Of a stretch of 64,000 nucleotides of DNA, positions 16,443 through 25,256 are shown piece after piece. The position numbers and the translations under genes are program-made. Source of the DNA: Rudanella paleaurantiibacter (GTDB lineage Bacteria; Bacteroidota; Bacteroidia; Cytophagales; Spirosomataceae); NCBI RefSeq assembly GCF_009184635.1, contig NZ_WELI01000009.1, positions 1 to 64,000 on the forward strand, given 5' to 3'. The notes beneath the pieces were generated by a model. That model made no database searches and was not told the origin of the DNA. It saw nothing but the letters and a program-made list of their open reading frames with translations. The first letter of the stretch is position 1, and every line of letters begins with the position of its first letter.

Positions 16443-16476
16443 AAAAATCCCGGCCCCTCTTGCGGCCGGGATTTTT
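16443..16476. terminator. Bidirectional terminator, mainly for the LiaF-like gene
   Basis: A perfect 13-bp stem (16443-16455 with 16464-16476), AAAAATCCCGGCC and its complement, with an 8-base loop. On the minus strand it lies just after the LiaF-like gene and gives a GC stem with a T run. Confidence 0.85.
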
Positions 16477-16503
16477 TTATTTGTCCAGATGGGTTTGTTC
16501 GGG

Positions 16504-17496
16504 TTAGTACCGCTCCACCTTAAAGCGGGAGATACCGCCGTTGAATACAATGTTGATTTTCTTGGCAGCGCTTTCGTAGTTCGAAGTTTGCATCAGCCGA
16601 TCGCTGACCTCCACAAACCCTTCGAGCTGATTCACGTTTAGCCCGCCCTGCTTCTCGACCCGGCAACCTACACCTTCGGGTACACGGACCACCACCGAAG
16701 CCACACCCGCCGATAGATCAACCGAAGTCAGATCGGCACGGTCGCCCAGTTTCAGTTCCACGTCGGCAGCCCCGGCCTGCACTTTCAGATTTTTTACACT
16801 AAACGCACTCAGGTCAAAATCACCTTCGCCGGCCCCCAAGGCCAGGTCCATAGTCCACTGCGGGCGGCTGTTGAGCTTCACCTCAACCCGGTTGGCCAGT
16901 TTGCCTTCTTTCAGTTCGGCTTTGCCTTCGTTGGGTTTCAGCTCGATAGTTGGGATGCGGGTGGTAGGGTCACGCTCCACGAGCATTTTGTAGGTACCAA
17001 CCGTTTGCCGGGCCTCGGCTTCGATCAGATTACTCGTCGTTTCCTCAATGGAAAACTGCCCGGCTCCCCCGCCAAATTTCAGCACGGCTTCGGGTGTTTC
17101 GCCATCCATCGACTCTACGAAGTTGGCAACGCTCGTTTCGCGTTCATCGTCCTCGTCAGAGTCAATATTGATATCAACATCAGCCTGCTCATCCTCGTGG
17201 TTGTCGTGGTCACGATGGCGGTACTCCCACCGGTTTTCGTCGTTGTTCCAGTGCCGATTACGGCCCACAAAACTAAACAGGGCAACGGGCAAGGCTACCG
17301 CCAGCAATACCGTAGAAACAACAGCCGCCTGATTGCCGCGCCGTTCCAGAATCATGTTAATGCCTGCCAGAATAAGCAATAAGGGCCAGAGATTACGGAT
17401 CGTTTCCCAGTCGATGGCCAGCCAGCCTAAGTTACGCCCCAGAAAGAGCAGGCCGATCGTGATGAAGAATATACCCCAGAAAAGTCCTCGGTTCAT
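16504..17496 (-). CDS. LiaF-like membrane protein with DUF5668-type N-terminus
   Basis: 330 residues from ATG at 17494-17496; an ATG 15 bases upstream is also possible. Three or more hydrophobic segments occupy the first 80 residues (GLFWGIFFITIGLLFLG, LWPLLLILAGINMIL, VVSTVLLAVALPVALFSF). A charged Asp/Glu/His-rich linker follows, then a beta-rich domain (about 140-330) with repeated strands such as LGAGEGDFDLSAF and AGAADVELKLG. This pattern matches LiaF/DUF2154 proteins, cell-envelope stress modulators. The gene follows a PspC protein on the same strand. Function in Bacteroidetes is not established. Confidence 0.8.
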   Translation of the reverse strand: MNRGLFWGIFFITIGLLFLGRNLGWLAIDWETIRNLWPLLLILAGINMILERRGNQAAVVSTVLLAVALPVALFSFVGRNRHWNNDENRWEYRHRDHDNHEDEQADVDINIDSDEDDERETSVANFVESMDGETPEAVLKFGGGAGQFSIEETTSNLIEAEARQTVGTYKMLVERDPTTRIPTIELKPNEGKAELKEGKLANRVEVKLNSRPQWTMDLALGAGEGDFDLSAFSVKNLKVQAGAADVELKLGDRADLTSVDLSAGVASVVVRVPEGVGCRVEKQGGLNVNQLEGFVEVSDRLMQTSNYESAAKKINIVFNGGISRFKVERY

Positions 17497-17519
17497 AGTT
17501 GAAGGGAACATTAAACAGA

Positions 17520-17573
17520 CGGACGTTAGCCTGTCGACGCATCCGTGAGATACAGTCGGTTGGCTAACGTCCG
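17520..17573 (-). terminator. Inverted repeat between PspC and LiaF-like genes
   Basis: CGGACGTTAGCC at 17520-17531 and its exact complement at 17562-17573 enclose a 30-base loop. There is no U run, so it may pause or attenuate rather than stop transcription passing from the PspC gene to the LiaF-like gene. Confidence 0.45.
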
Positions 17574-17587
17574 GTGCTCAACGTCAT

Positions 17588-18067
17588 TTAGGATGGATTG
17601 TTGGTGTTATACGGATCGTTGTTCCGGTTGAATGGGTCGTTCCGGTTTGAGATCCGGTCTTTAAACAGTAACCAGACCCCGACGGCAATGAGTACCAGCG
17701 GCCACAGATCGCCGAGATCAATATCGAACCAGCGGTCGAGTAAGAACAGGACCCCTAAAACGATCAGGATAACGCCAAAGATGAGGCTCCCCTGCGAGCG
17801 GTCGGGGTTACTTGGGTTGTACGGATTCATGGTAGAAAAAGTTGGATTAGAATACAAAATTGGCTCCTGGAGTACCCCGAACCGACGTTCGGGCAACACT
17901 ACCCACAAGATAATATAAACGATGACGGCCGGAAAATGGGGAATGAATAATCCGATTAGAAACAGCACCCGTACCAACGTCCGGTCGATGTTAAAGTAGC
18001 GGGCTATACCAGCAGCCACCCCGCCTAACATGGCTTCATCGCGCAATCGTTCGAGTCGAGTTTCCAT
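17588..18067 (-). CDS. PspC-domain protein with LiaI-like C-terminal membrane part
   Basis: 159 residues. The N-terminal PspC domain (about 1-65) shows RLRDEAMLGGVAAGIARYFNID and a first hydrophobic pair, VRVLFLIGLFIPHFPAVIVYIILWVVLPER. The second half has the DUF5668-like pattern GSLIFGVILIVLGVLFLLDRW followed by DLWPLVLIAVGVWLLFKDR. The Asn/Pro/Asp-rich tail is probably disordered. PspC proteins sense inner-membrane stress. With the LiaF-like gene downstream it forms a two-gene operon facing the sigma/Spy block. Confidence 0.88.
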   Translation of the reverse strand: METRLERLRDEAMLGGVAAGIARYFNIDRTLVRVLFLIGLFIPHFPAVIVYIILWVVLPERRFGVLQEPILYSNPTFSTMNPYNPSNPDRSQGSLIFGVILIVLGVLFLLDRWFDIDLGDLWPLVLIAVGVWLLFKDRISNRNDPFNRNNDPYNTNNPS

Positions 18068-18205
18068 TGTATTTGTTTGTTTTCGTGGTTGAAACTGATG
18101 TAAAAGTAGACCACGACTCGATTGCCAACAACGCGATTCGTAAGAGTGGATACGGGCTATGATGAATGCTTTATTTTACTGATAGTAGGTAATACATAGT
18201 ACCTT

Positions 18206-18826
18206 CTAATCTATCTCGATTGATTCCAGAATATCCATCAGTTCCCCGAACTCGCGGCTTCCGGGCCGGTCTTCGGGGCCACCCGTGAGGGCAATGCCTT
18301 TGATGGGCCACTGCGCCAGTCGGTTGTGCACCGTTTCGGCCGTAATACCAACGCCCAGCAAAACGGCGTGTCGGCTGGCCAATCGTCCGATGGCCAGACT
18401 TATATCGTCGTCCAGGTGCAACGGGGCTCCACTTTCGAGCAGAATGTAATCGGCATCAACGGGATTGGAGTCGATCAGAGCGTCGAGCTGGTCGAGCGTG
18501 AGGTCTACCAGGTTCAGGCGCAGAATGAGCGGCTTACCCAACAACGAGAGGGCGGGTAGCAAAGCGGGTTCATCAACCTGCAGCATGTCGGGCCCGTACG
18601 TTTCCAGGTGCTCCCGAATGCGCTCCTGATCGATCTCGGCCGTTTCGCCTACAATCTGAACACCGGCCAGCCAACCCCGGATTTCGTTGAAGCGCGCAGG
18701 GTCCACATAATCGGGAGAGCTTTCGTCCATCGAGAATCCGAGCATATCAACGCCCATACCGGCGCAGTACCGGGCATCGCTGAGGTTGGTTACGTTTGAA
18801 ATTTTTACTGTTGTTTGTAAGGCCAT
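18206..18826 (-). CDS. TrpF-like TIM-barrel protein lacking the catalytic residues
   Basis: 206 residues from ATG at 18824-18826. The N-terminus VKISNVTNLSDARYCAGMGVDMLGF aligns with phosphoribosylanthranilate isomerase (KICGxxxxxDA...GADxxGF), and LGVGITAETV matches the phosphate-binding GGLxxxNV region. The catalytic Cys of KICG is Ser here (KISN). The catalytic Asp of LLD(S/T) is Glu (LLESG), and neither GGTGxxFDW nor the DVSSGVE phosphate loop is present. No trp gene is nearby. It is probably a non-TrpF enzyme or a binding protein on the same fold. The start is set by homology. Confidence 0.75.
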   Translation of the reverse strand: MALQTTVKISNVTNLSDARYCAGMGVDMLGFSMDESSPDYVDPARFNEIRGWLAGVQIVGETAEIDQERIREHLETYGPDMLQVDEPALLPALSLLGKPLILRLNLVDLTLDQLDALIDSNPVDADYILLESGAPLHLDDDISLAIGRLASRHAVLLGVGITAETVHNRLAQWPIKGIALTGGPEDRPGSREFGELMDILESIEID

Positions 18827-18948
18827 GTGTACGTAGCGCGGTTGCCCGCGCGTCATGTTGAATCGAAAAAGACCAGTTGGTCGAAGCTGGCGCGAAGTTA
18901 CAAGTCAGTGGGCATTGTCGTACCCCGTACACGAAACGGCTGTTCAGG

Positions 18949-18978
18949 TTCGGACAAAAAGTGTACGCTTTCGGACAA
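18949..18978 (+). promoter_or_regulatory. Direct repeat TTCGGACAA, candidate operator
   Basis: TTCGGACAA occurs at 18949-18957 and again at 18970-18978, exactly 21 bases apart (two helical turns), with GTGTAC between. It lies in the 250-base divergent gap upstream of the FtsX-type permease. The spacing suggests a dimeric regulator binding one face of the helix. Confidence 0.4.
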
Positions 18979-19077
18979 CACGCCCCAGTACGAGGGCCAA
19001 AGTGGGCCGAAAACCGGCTTTGCGACGTTTGGCAAAGCATTTGTACCTACCGGGCCGTTGTAAACCTGTATCCCGCT

Positions 19078-21516
19078 ATGCTTCGCAACTACCTGAAAAT
19101 TGCTTTTCGTAACCTGGTCAAGCACCGGGTCAGCACGCTGATTAACCTGTTCGGGCTTACGATCGGTGTTACAACCTGCCTGACCATCTATTTGATTACC
19201 CGGCACGAACTGAGCTACGATACCTTTCACGCTGACCACGAGCGTATTTACCGGCTGGTGGGCGAAACCCAATTTGGCAATCCGCCCGAAAAACGCCCGG
19301 CCGGTTTTGTGCCCAATGCCGTTCCAGAGGGCGTTCGCCAGGAGATTGTCGGGATTGAAACGGTAGCTGCTTTCCACAACATTGAATCAGATGTACTTAT
19401 CCCGAACGGCACCGGAAAACCCCAACGGTTCGAAGCACGCAAACGCGGAGTCGACCCCGCCGAAATCATCGTAACTGACCCGCAGTATTTCGACCTGTTC
19501 AGCTACCAATGGCTGGCCGGAAACCCTAAAACCGCACTCAATGAGCCCCTTACGCTTGTTTTATCGGCTCAGAAAGCGCGGAAGTATTTCGGCGATTTGC
19601 CCCCGCACCAATACCTGGGCAAACAGGTCATCTACTGGGATTCTTTACGGGTTACGGTGTCGGGCGTTGTGCAGGACTGGGCCACGCCCACCGATCTCAC
19701 ATTCACAGACTTCATCTCATTGCGCAGCATTCGGGGGAGTAACTTGCTTAAACAGTCGATCAATCTGGATCAGTGGGACGATATCTGGTCTTCGTCGCAG
19801 GCGTTTGTGAAGTTGCAACCGGGCGTAACCCCGGCCCAGTTGTCGAGTGCATTTAGCAAATTTAGCCGCCAGCACTACAAAGGTCCGTTTGTATTCACCC
19901 CTGCTCTCCAGCCCTTAGCCGACCTGCATTTCAACGAAGCGTACAATGACAATTACGCGCGAAAGGCTCACCTCCCAACTCTCTATGGGCTCATGGGTGT
20001 TGCGCTGTTTATCCTGCTCATTGCGGCCATCAACTTCATAAACCTAAGCACAGCTCAATCAATGAGCCGGGCGCAGGAGGTGGGTATCCGTAAAGTGCTG
20101 GGCAGCAGCCGGGCATCGCTACTCACTCAGTTTATGAGCGAGACACTCCTGCTGACCATCGGGGCCGTGCTACTGGCTCAACTACTGGTGCAGCCTGTAC
20201 TGACCGAGTTCAACGCGTTTATTCCGGCCGGTGTCCGATACGATGGGCTCACTCCGGAAACCGCCCTCTTTCTGCTTCTACTAACGGGGATTACAGCCCT
20301 GCTGGCTGGCTTCTATCCGTCGTGGGTACTGGCGTCGTACCAACCTGCCCGATCGCTCAAAGGGCCCATAGCGTCAGCCGGAGGGCTGAAAGGGTATTTC
20401 CGCAAAAGCCTCATTGTGTTTCAGTTTACGGTATCGTTGCTGTTCATCATCGGCACGTTATTTATTGGGCGCCAGCTGGCGTTTATGCGCAACAAAGAAC
20501 TTGGTTTCTCAACCGACGCGGTGGTGTCGTTGCATACTGCTCAACTGGGCAAAGCCGATATTCTGGCCGAGAAGCTCCGGCAGCTTACCGATGTTCAATT
20601 GGTTACGCGGGAGTGGTTTCCGCCCATGGGTAGCAGCTACATGGTGGCCAATCTGAAGTATCGGGGTAAAAAAGATGTCGAGATGGATGTGTCAATCAAG
20701 GCGGGCGACGAAAACTTTATTCCGATGTACCAGCTGAAACTGCTCGCTGGCCGTAACTACCTCCGTAGCGACTCGCTGCGGGAGATTGTTATCAACGAAA
20801 CCTACGCCCTGGCGCTTGGCTTCCCGAAACCCACCGACGCCGTCGGCCAAAACGTAGAACTCCAGGGGCGAAGTTATCCGATCGTGGGTGTCGTGGCCGA
20901 TTTTCATGAGCAATCGCTACACGAAAAAGTAGGGCCGGTATTTATCGGGTACATGCCCCGACAGGCTGGCAATTTGGGCGTAAAATTAGTCAGCCAGGGT
21001 AAATCGGCTCAGGAGATTCAAACCACGCTGGCCGAAATTGAGCGTGTGTGGCAAACCGTTTATCCCGACCATGCATTCAGCTATACGTTTCTCGATGATT
21101 CCATTGCCCAGCTTTACGAAAAAGAAGCCAAAACAGCTCAGCTTGTTAACGTAGCCACGATTATTGCCATCCTGATTTCATGCATGGGCCTGTTTGGACT
21201 GGCTATGTTTACAGCCGAACAACGCACCAAGGAGATAGGCGTCCGAAAAGTACTGGGCGCATCGGTATTGAGCATCATGCGCCTGCTCTCCACCGACTTT
21301 CTCAAACTCATTCTGGTGGCTCTGCTGGTAGCTTCGCCCCTGGCATGGTACGCTACCACCCAATGGCTGCAAGGTTTTGCATACCGAATATCAGTTGACT
21401 GGTGGGTGTTTGGGGTTGCCGGGCTCATGGCCGTTGGCATTGGCTTACTTACGGTTAGTGTTCAGAGCCTCAAAGCAGCCCTGCAAAACCCCGTTGACAG
21501 TCTGCGGAACGAATAA
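19078..21516 (+). CDS. MacB/FtsX-type ABC transporter permease
   Basis: 812 residues from ATG at 19078, where the family start MLRNYLKIAFRNLVKH appears. Upstream in-frame codons overlap the divergent regulatory region and were rejected. Layout: first membrane span (about 20-40), a periplasmic MacB_PCD-like domain, an FtsX block of three spans (about 300-450), a second periplasmic domain, and a final FtsX block (about 690-805) containing LFGLAMFTAEQRTKEIGVRKVLGAS. This duplicated form is widespread in Cytophagales. There is no adjacent ATPase gene, so partner and substrate are unknown. Confidence 0.92.
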   Translation: MLRNYLKIAFRNLVKHRVSTLINLFGLTIGVTTCLTIYLITRHELSYDTFHADHERIYRLVGETQFGNPPEKRPAGFVPNAVPEGVRQEIVGIETVAAFHNIESDVLIPNGTGKPQRFEARKRGVDPAEIIVTDPQYFDLFSYQWLAGNPKTALNEPLTLVLSAQKARKYFGDLPPHQYLGKQVIYWDSLRVTVSGVVQDWATPTDLTFTDFISLRSIRGSNLLKQSINLDQWDDIWSSSQAFVKLQPGVTPAQLSSAFSKFSRQHYKGPFVFTPALQPLADLHFNEAYNDNYARKAHLPTLYGLMGVALFILLIAAINFINLSTAQSMSRAQEVGIRKVLGSSRASLLTQFMSETLLLTIGAVLLAQLLVQPVLTEFNAFIPAGVRYDGLTPETALFLLLLTGITALLAGFYPSWVLASYQPARSLKGPIASAGGLKGYFRKSLIVFQFTVSLLFIIGTLFIGRQLAFMRNKELGFSTDAVVSLHTAQLGKADILAEKLRQLTDVQLVTREWFPPMGSSYMVANLKYRGKKDVEMDVSIKAGDENFIPMYQLKLLAGRNYLRSDSLREIVINETYALALGFPKPTDAVGQNVELQGRSYPIVGVVADFHEQSLHEKVGPVFIGYMPRQAGNLGVKLVSQGKSAQEIQTTLAEIERVWQTVYPDHAFSYTFLDDSIAQLYEKEAKTAQLVNVATIIAILISCMGLFGLAMFTAEQRTKEIGVRKVLGASVLSIMRLLSTDFLKLILVALLVASPLAWYATTQWLQGFAYRISVDWWVFGVAGLMAVGIGLLTVSVQSLKAALQNPVDSLRNE

Positions 21517-21660
21517 ACCCGAGTCAACCCCACAAACGGAATACTAGTTACGTCTGTACAGCCCGGCCGGAAACCAAACGCCCGGCTTCGATTGTTGGCC
21601 CTATTGTCGGTACGTTTACCCGACCCCTATCGGAGGGCTTTGAACCCTCGCAGAGCATTT

Positions 21661-22785
21661 ATGAGCAAACACGGACGCATTCTGGTCGCCATGAGTGGCG
21701 GCATCGACTCTTCGCTGGCAGCGGTTATGCTGCACGAAGAAGGCTACGAGGTGATTGGCATGACCATGAAAACCTGGGATTATGCCTCGTCGGGCGGGAC
21801 CAAAAAAGAAACGGGCTGTTGCAGCCTCGACAGTATCAACGACGCCCGCAATATCTCGGTGAGCCTCGGTTTTCCGCATTACATTCTCGACATCCGGTCC
21901 GAATTTGGCGATGCTGTCATCGACCATTTCACGGGTGAATATATTGAAGGGCGCACCCCAAACCCCTGCGTACTGTGCAACACCCACATCAAATGGGACG
22001 CACTGCTCCGCCGGGCCGACCGGCTCGATTGTGAGTTTATCGCAACGGGGCATTATGCCAACATCCGGCAGGATACCGAAGGCCCCTCGGCGGGCCGGTA
22101 CGTGATCTCGAAAGGCGTTGATACGCTCAAAGATCAGTCGTATGTGCTATGGGGCGTTTCGCAGGAGAGCCTGAGCCGCACGAAACTGCCGCTGGGTCAC
22201 CTACGTAAGTCCGAAATTCGGGATATGGCCACCGATCGGGGCTTTATCGAACTCGTGACCAAGTCAGAATCGTACGAAATCTGTTTCGTGCCCGACAACG
22301 ACTACCGGGGTTTTCTGAAACGACGAATCCCGACGCTGGAAGCCGAAGTAGCGGGCGGTAATTTTGTGGAAGAAGGCACCGGTCGGATTCTGGGCAAGCA
22401 CGAAGGATACCCCTTTTACACCATTGGGCAACGCAAAGGGCTCGGCATGGCGTTTGGGAAGCCGATGTTCGTGACCGAAATCCGGAAAGAAACGAACGAG
22501 GTAGTTCTGGGCGTTGATACCGACCTCTTCCGCGACGGCATGATGGTGAGCAAGCTAAACCTCCAGAAATACGCCCGCATTACCGAACCCCTCGATACCG
22601 TCACCCGAGTTCGGTACAAAGACCCCGGCACCCGTGCCATAGTCACCCAAACCGGCGACGATCAAATCGAAGTTCTGTTTGAACAAGGTGTTTCGGCCAT
22701 TGCGCCGGGGCAGGCAGCCGTTTTCTACGAAGGCAACGACGTGGTAGGTGGCGGCTGGATTATGAAAAGCTTCCGGCAAAAATAA
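21661..22785 (+). CDS. mnmA: tRNA-specific 2-thiouridylase MnmA
   Basis: 374 residues from ATG at 21661. It makes 2-thiouridine at position 34 of tRNA for Lys, Glu and Gln. The PP-loop is MSGGIDSSLA (11-20). The catalytic cysteines are Cys103 in NPCVLCN and Cys208 in YEICFVPD. FIATGHYA, KDQSYVLWGVSQ and YTIGQRKGLG are typical. The C-terminal beta barrel ends near KSFRQK. It stands alone and ends at the large palindromic element at 22797. Confidence 0.96.
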   Translation: MSKHGRILVAMSGGIDSSLAAVMLHEEGYEVIGMTMKTWDYASSGGTKKETGCCSLDSINDARNISVSLGFPHYILDIRSEFGDAVIDHFTGEYIEGRTPNPCVLCNTHIKWDALLRRADRLDCEFIATGHYANIRQDTEGPSAGRYVISKGVDTLKDQSYVLWGVSQESLSRTKLPLGHLRKSEIRDMATDRGFIELVTKSESYEICFVPDNDYRGFLKRRIPTLEAEVAGGNFVEEGTGRILGKHEGYPFYTIGQRKGLGMAFGKPMFVTEIRKETNEVVLGVDTDLFRDGMMVSKLNLQKYARITEPLDTVTRVRYKDPGTRAIVTQTGDDQIEVLFEQGVSAIAPGQAAVFYEGNDVVGGGWIMKSFRQK

Positions 22786-22796
22786 AAAGCGAAACA

Positions 22797-23053
22797 TGAG
22801 TCATCCCGAATTTTCAAGGTTTTGACTATGTTGATCCAAGCTCCTCCCTGGATGCCCCGTTAGGGGCCTAATGTTGGTAGCTAACCCGGAAAATAGATCA
22901 AATAGCAGAGCCCCGAAGGGGCGTAACCCTAAACAAGTTACGCCCCTTCGGGGCTCTGCTATTGGCGGGAGACGTCTTTTCTACCAATATTGGGCCCCTG
23001 ACGGGGCGTTCGAGAAAGGAATCTCCCCCTAACCTAAAATTCGGGATGACTCA
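22797..23053. repeat. Nested palindromic element with 18-bp terminal inverted repeats
   Basis: TGAGTCATCCCGAATTTT at 22797-22814 is the exact complement of 23036-23053. Inside is a second imperfect pair (GCCCCGTTAGGGGCC near 22854 with GGGCCCCTGACGGGGC near 22992). In the centre, AGAGCCCCGAAGGGGCGTAAC (from about 22909) faces its exact complement, ending about 22961. The whole 257 bases can fold into one long stem. It fills the gap between convergent mnmA and the hydroxylase gene. No ORF or target duplication is visible. Confidence 0.85.
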
Positions 23054-23066
23054 CTCTTTCGCTTTT

Positions 23067-23948
23067 TCACAGCCCGGCGGCCCGGTCTTTCACCAATTCT
23101 TCTGTTGTCCGTTCGCCTACCGGGGGGCGGTATTTCCCGAACGGTACTTTCAGAATGCCGCCGATATGGGCGTGCTCGTGCGGGTCGGGGTGGGTATCCA
23201 GGCCATACACCAATTGGCGACCCTCCTCGCGCGCAAACGTTCCGAAAATCCAGTCCCAATACGGAAAAATATTGCCATAGTTGGTGTTCGACAAGGGCAG
23301 CACGTAATGATGGTGCACGTGGTGCATATTGGGCGTAACCACCACCAGCCCCAGCAACCGGTCGGCCCAGCGAGGCAGCTCAATATTGGCATGGTTAAAC
23401 TGCGACAGCACCACCGATAGCGACTGGTACAGAAACACCAGCCACATGGGTGCTCCCGTGACCACAACGGCCACCAGCGTAAACACAAATCGAATTACGC
23501 TCTCGCCCGGATGGTGCCGGTTGGCAGTTGTGGTATCAACGTGCTGATCGGAATGATGCACCGAATGAAACTGCCACATCCATTTTACGTGATGCTCTGT
23601 CCAGTGCGCCAGCCAGGCCCCGATCAGATCGAGAAGTAACAGACCAACCAAAGCCTCAGCCCAGAGTGGCAAATCGAGCCAGGGCAATACGCCCACTTTA
23701 CTGGCCACTGCCCAATCGCTGGTTTTCACGAGCAGAAACGCAAGGCAAAAATTGACAACGATGGTTGTGAGCGTAAAAAAGAAGTTGATACCGGCATGGC
23801 GCGTTTTGCGGTAACCGGGCGTCGATTGATCGAAGCGAAATAAGGGGACAGCACTCTCCAGAAGCCAGAAAAACGTAATGCCACCCACCAAAATCAGGCT
23901 TCGGTGCAATGACGGAATCGTTTCAAAATACCTCACTACTTGTTCCAT
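23067..23948 (-). CDS. Sterol desaturase / fatty acid hydroxylase family membrane protein
   Basis: 293 residues from ATG at 23946-23948. The family is membrane-bound with a di-iron site held by histidine clusters, visible here as HWTEHH (about 117-122), HSVHHSDQH (about 129-137), NHAN and HHVHHH (about 220-225). Four or so hydrophobic segments precede and separate them (SLILVGGITFFWLLE, INFFFTLTTIVVNFCLAFLLV, ALVGLLLLDLIGAWLAHW, VIRFVFTLVAVVVTGAPMWLVFLYQ). It probably hydroxylates or desaturates a lipid in the inner membrane. The substrate is unknown. It faces mnmA. Confidence 0.9.
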   Translation of the reverse strand: MEQVVRYFETIPSLHRSLILVGGITFFWLLESAVPLFRFDQSTPGYRKTRHAGINFFFTLTTIVVNFCLAFLLVKTSDWAVASKVGVLPWLDLPLWAEALVGLLLLDLIGAWLAHWTEHHVKWMWQFHSVHHSDQHVDTTTANRHHPGESVIRFVFTLVAVVVTGAPMWLVFLYQSLSVVLSQFNHANIELPRWADRLLGLVVVTPNMHHVHHHYVLPLSNTNYGNIFPYWDWIFGTFAREEGRQLVYGLDTHPDPHEHAHIGGILKVPFGKYRPPVGERTTEELVKDRAAGL

Positions 23949-24062
23949 ACCTCTTGTGAAATTTTCCTGAGTAAAAAACAAAAATAACCCAGAAAAACCA
24001 CAAACCACTTGGAGGCTGGCCTATATTTCAGCAGGTGCTCTGCCCAGATCGGCTCTCCTGCC

Positions 24063-25127
24063 CTACCCCTTCCGGGCCTGCTCTTCCACCCTGACTTCAT
24101 CGGCAACGGCCTCTACACGTTGTTGGCGATTTTGGCGTTCAAACACCTCCATCAGCACAATAAAGTAAGAGAGCAGCAACGGCCCGATAACCAGACCCAG
24201 AATCCCGAAAATAGGTACCCCGAGTACAATACCTGTGAGCGTAATGAGCGGGTGCACATCGCCCATACGTTTGGCGAGCAGAATTCGCAACAGATTATCG
24301 ATGTTGATAATCACGATCACACCAACCAGCAGAATACCCAGCCCCTGCCCGGTTTCGTTTTGCGAAAATTTGATCAGTGCGGCCGGGCCCCACACCAACG
24401 GCGTACCCAATACCGGTATAAATGCCATAAAGAAGGCTATCATGCCCCAAAATGCCGGGTCGGGCGTACCAAAAATCCAGAGCGTCAGCCCAGTCAGAAT
24501 GGCTTGTACAAACGAAACCACGGCCTGACCGATCACGTTGGCATTGACGTTATTCTTGAGCGATTCGCCCAGTTCGTTGAGGGTTTTCTGCTCAAAAGGC
24601 AGGTAGCGCTGCAAGCCCTTCATGAAGGTTTTTTCCTCCATGAACATGAAATACAGAGCAAAATACAGCAGGCCCAGAATGACCACAAAGTCGAGGGTGC
24701 CCCCCAAAATTGATGGAAACTGCTTGCTGGCAAACGAAGCTCCCTCGGTCACTAACTGCCGTACATTCTGTTGGGTTGTCAGCTTAAAACCAGTTGCCTT
24801 TTCGAGCTGATTGACCAGGTCCAGAATCTGCTGGGGGTTACGGGCGTAAACCTGTATCCGGTCGACGAGCAACACACTCAGCACGGCAAAAGGCAGAATA
24901 ATGACAATGAGCGAAAACAGCATGAGTAATACCGTTACCAGCCGCTTATTCCACTTCTTTTTCTGCGTTAGAGAATGAAACCAGGGGCGAAATACCACGA
25001 AAAGGATGGCCGCCCCCAGAAAAGCGGTCGCATACTGACGTAACCCGGCAATGATGAACCCGGCAATAACTACCAGGCTGGTAATGAGCAAAATACGCTG
25101 TTGGCGTGGCGTGTAAATATTGGCCAT
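24063..25127 (-). CDS. AI-2E-family membrane permease
   Basis: 354 residues from ATG at 25125-25127, placed where the first cytoplasmic segment MANIYTPRQQR begins. The family (PerM/TqsA/YhhQ-like, UPF0118) has about eight spans. Here pairs at about 12-50 and 62-90 are followed by a soluble helical segment (about 90-150) and a hydrophobic cluster with FGTPDPAFWGMIAFFMAFIP, the family signature, near 230. The C-terminal tail is charged. Members export diverse solutes, and some act as Na/H antiporters, so an autoinducer role should not be assumed. Confidence 0.9.
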   Translation of the reverse strand: MANIYTPRQQRILLITSLVVIAGFIIAGLRQYATAFLGAAILFVVFRPWFHSLTQKKKWNKRLVTVLLMLFSLIVIILPFAVLSVLLVDRIQVYARNPQQILDLVNQLEKATGFKLTTQQNVRQLVTEGASFASKQFPSILGGTLDFVVILGLLYFALYFMFMEEKTFMKGLQRYLPFEQKTLNELGESLKNNVNANVIGQAVVSFVQAILTGLTLWIFGTPDPAFWGMIAFFMAFIPVLGTPLVWGPAALIKFSQNETGQGLGILLVGVIVIINIDNLLRILLAKRMGDVHPLITLTGIVLGVPIFGILGLVIGPLLLSYFIVLMEVFERQNRQQRVEAVADEVRVEEQARKG

Positions 25128-25161
25128 AGTAAAAAGAGTACGCAATAAGATTCCCCGTAAG

Positions 25162-25197
25162 AGAAGCTGTTCGAGGGGAACCATTCAAACAGCTTCT
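25162..25197 (-). terminator. Hairpin downstream of sdaA
   Basis: AGAAGCTGTT (25162-25171) pairs with AACAGCTTCT (25188-25197) across a 16-base loop, in the 129-base gap between serine dehydratase and the AI-2E permease, both leftward. It lacks a clear U run. Confidence 0.45.
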
Positions 25198-25256
25198 TAA
25201 CGTCCAGCCGGTAAGGTAGTTTGTTTTACGGGTAAAATCTGAGTCAACAGCCTCAG

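Noticed and set aside
22797..23053. Transposon with target-site duplication
   Set aside because: The ends are good inverted repeats, but the flanking bases do not form a direct repeat and no transposase lies inside.
24009..24713. 234-residue rightward reading frame opposite the AI-2E permease
   Set aside because: It mirrors the permease gene, is rich in His, Gln and Asn and shows no domain.
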